Positions 5,524-6,422 of a stretch of DNA of 6,422 nt are shown here, one piece after another (position 1 is the stretch's first letter; each line of letters starts with the position of its first letter). Below the pieces are notes generated by a model, which ran no database searches, had not been told where the DNA came from, and worked only from the letters and a program-made list of their open reading frames with translations. Origin of the DNA: Acidobacteriota bacterium (GTDB taxonomy: Bacteria > Acidobacteriota > UBA4820 > DSQY01); NCBI GenBank assembly GCA_021814355.1, contig JAKAIJ010000151.1:1-6422 (forward strand). Direction: 5' to 3'. Both the position numbers and the translations under genes were made by a program.

Positions 5524-6341
5524 CCAACCTGGAGACCGGCCTCGCCCAGCCGGCGGTGGCCGTGTTCGGCTACGAGGTGGTCTTCGTCCACGGCGCGTGG
5601 GCCGGCCCCTGGGCCTGGGCCCACTGGGCGCCCTTCTTCGCCTCCGAGGGGTGGACGGTCCGGACCCTCGCGCTCCCCGGCCACTCCCCCGGCGATTCGG
5701 AGTTCCGCTTCGGGCTCGAGGACTACGTGGCCTACCTCGAGGAGGCGGTGAGGGAGCCGGAGAAGACCGTCCTGGTGGGCCACAGCATGGGCGGGTGGGT
5801 CTGCCTGAAGTACATGGAGAGCCGCCGGGTGGCGGCCTCGGTCCTGGTGGCGCCCATGCCCGCCGGCGGCGTGCCGGCGCGCGCCCAAAGGGCGCTGGCG
5901 AGGATGGCCCCCTGGCGCTCGGCGCGGACCCTTCTGTTCGGCCGGCCCGCGGAGATCGGTTCCGAGGCCGACGTGCGGGTCATGTGCTTCCTCCCCGACA
6001 CCCCGGAGGCCGTGGTGAAGCGGTACCGCGACCGGTGCTGCCCCGAGAGCGCGCGCGCCTGCCGGCAGATGTCGTGGCTCCCGCTCACGGGCCCGCGCCT
6101 CAGGCGCGGCAGGCTGAAGCGGACGCAGGAGGGGGTGCCCCACCTGCTGCTCGCCTCGGAGGGGGACTTCTTCTTCAAGCCGGCGGAGCTGGAGGAGACG
6201 GCGCGGCTCCTCTCGGCCCCGGTGGCGCGGGTGGAGGGCTCCGCCCACTGCATGATGGAGCTGGACGGCTCCCGGGCGCTCGCGGCCCGGGTGGAGACTT
6301 GGCTCCGCGGACGCTTGATATCAAGTTGTGATCCATCGTGA
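5520..6341 (+). CDS. Alpha/beta hydrolase fold protein
   Basis: This 273-residue cytoplasmic serine hydrolase has the full catalytic set. The oxyanion segment is VVFVHGAWAGPWAW (20-33), followed by the second strand ending LALPGHSPGDS (50-60). The nucleophile elbow is GHSMGG with Ser89. The acid is probably Asp216 (LLLASEGDFFF) and the base His243 (VEGSAHCMMEL). Between about residues 113 and 205 lies a lid region with a Cys-rich piece (C173, C174, C181) and the motif PESARA (175-180), reminiscent of lysophospholipase/esterase-type members. The substrate cannot be told from sequence; an ester, thioester or lactone is likely. The GTG start has a strong Shine-Dalgarno sequence and leaves 17 residues before the first strand. 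The gene is coupled to the 46-residue gene by a GTGA overlap. The last residues (LISSCDPS) come from AT-richer sequence beyond the normal end of the fold (WLRGR) and may be an extension into formerly non-coding DNA. Confidence 0.88.
   Translation: MTNLETGLAQPAVAVFGYEVVFVHGAWAGPWAWAHWAPFFASEGWTVRTLALPGHSPGDSEFRFGLEDYVAYLEEAVREPEKTVLVGHSMGGWVCLKYMESRRVAASVLVAPMPAGGVPARAQRALARMAPWRSARTLLFGRPAEIGSEADVRVMCFLPDTPEAVVKRYRDRCCPESARACRQMSWLPLTGPRLRRGRLKRTQEGVPHLLLASEGDFFFKPAELEETARLLSAPVARVEGSAHCMMELDGSRALAARVETWLRGRLISSCDPS
6314..6325. repeat. 12-bp AT-rich palindrome at the end of the hydrolase gene
   Basis: CTTGATATCAAG is perfectly self-complementary and covers the last hydrolase codons. It stands out because nearby sequence is very GC-rich. 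It resembles a small operator, but TTGAT and ATCAA abut without the 4-base spacer of an FNR/CRP-type site. Any regulated gene would lie beyond the right edge. About one 12-bp palindrome is expected by chance in a window this size. Confidence 0.35.
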
Positions 6342-6346
6342 ATGCT

Positions 6347-6375
6347 CGCCTTCCGAAGCTTCGTTTCGGAAGGCG
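6347..6375 (+). terminator. Strong hairpin 5 bases after the hydrolase stop
   Basis: CGCCTTCCGAA (6347-6357) pairs perfectly with TTCGGAAGGCG (6365-6375) across a 7-base loop, GCTTCGT, that can close further with a G-U and a C-G pair. The stem starts just after the TGA at 6339-6341, where a terminator or 3'-end stabiliser is expected. No T-run follows on either strand, so it departs from the canonical intrinsic form. It may act as a Rho-assisted or U-tract-poor terminator. The remaining bases to 6422 hold no start codon with a Shine-Dalgarno sequence and nothing I recognise. Confidence 0.5.
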
Positions 6376-6422
6376 GCGTCCCGCGCGGATCGGGCCTAGT
6401 GCAAGGAACGCGAGCGGGCGAG

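Noticed and set aside
3981..6248. A 755-codon open frame on the minus strand spanning several genes
   Set aside because: It is antisense to four well-supported + strand genes, and its product is a low-complexity Arg/Gly/Pro/Leu-rich string without a recognisable domain. Missing stops are expected opposite GC-rich codons.
6314..6343. An FNR-type box or a sigma70 promoter starting at TTGATA (6315)
   Set aside because: The two half-sites abut without the 4-base spacer of an FNR site. At 17-18 bases from TTGATA there is no acceptable -10 element; the best hexamers match TATAAT poorly.
6376..6422. The start of another gene at the right edge
   Set aside because: There is no start codon with a Shine-Dalgarno sequence and too few bases to judge.

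Overview
The window is GC-rich bacterial DNA (about 70% or more by eye, third codon positions almost all G or C). All convincing genes lie head to tail on the + strand. A Sec-type signal peptide and two envelope families (DUF2339, DUF3999) that I know mainly from Gram-negative bacteria fit a high-GC proteobacterium. The ferritin-like protein suggests the deltaproteobacterial/Myxococcota/Desulfobacterota side or a similar soil or sediment lineage. No marker gene is present, so the taxon is an inference. I saw no tRNA, rRNA, CRISPR array, insertion sequence or phage gene, and no gene-free stretch longer than about 300 bases.

Block 1 (1-4333) is a two-gene envelope unit. The first gene, cut by the left edge, encodes a DUF2339 membrane protein with about 25 predicted membrane helices. 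The second, joined by an ATGA stop/start overlap and preceded by a clear Shine-Dalgarno sequence, encodes a secreted DUF3999 protein with a signal peptide, mostly beta-type domains and one C-terminal membrane anchor. The two are probably made together and may form one inner-membrane/periplasm complex whose function is unknown. Both proteins contain internal duplications. A perfect GC-rich hairpin follows the DUF3999 stop codon.

Block 2 (4383-6341) is a tight run of small soluble genes: a ferritin-like diiron-type four-helix protein, a possible NTF2/SnoaL-like small protein, a 46-residue lysine/proline-rich protein, and an alpha/beta hydrolase. The 46-residue gene overlaps the hydrolase start by 4 bases (GTGA) and carries the hydrolase's Shine-Dalgarno sequence in its own coding region. 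Gaps are 34-39 bases or overlaps, so this block is probably one transcript, possibly continuous with block 1. An AT-richer stretch holding a 12-bp palindrome and a strong hairpin marks the end of the hydrolase gene and probably of the unit. The last 47 bases show nothing recognisable.

Nothing here is a clearly new defence or mobile system. The most interesting items are the uncharacterised DUF2339/DUF3999 pair with duplicated modules in each protein, and the short basic protein translationally coupled to the hydrolase.
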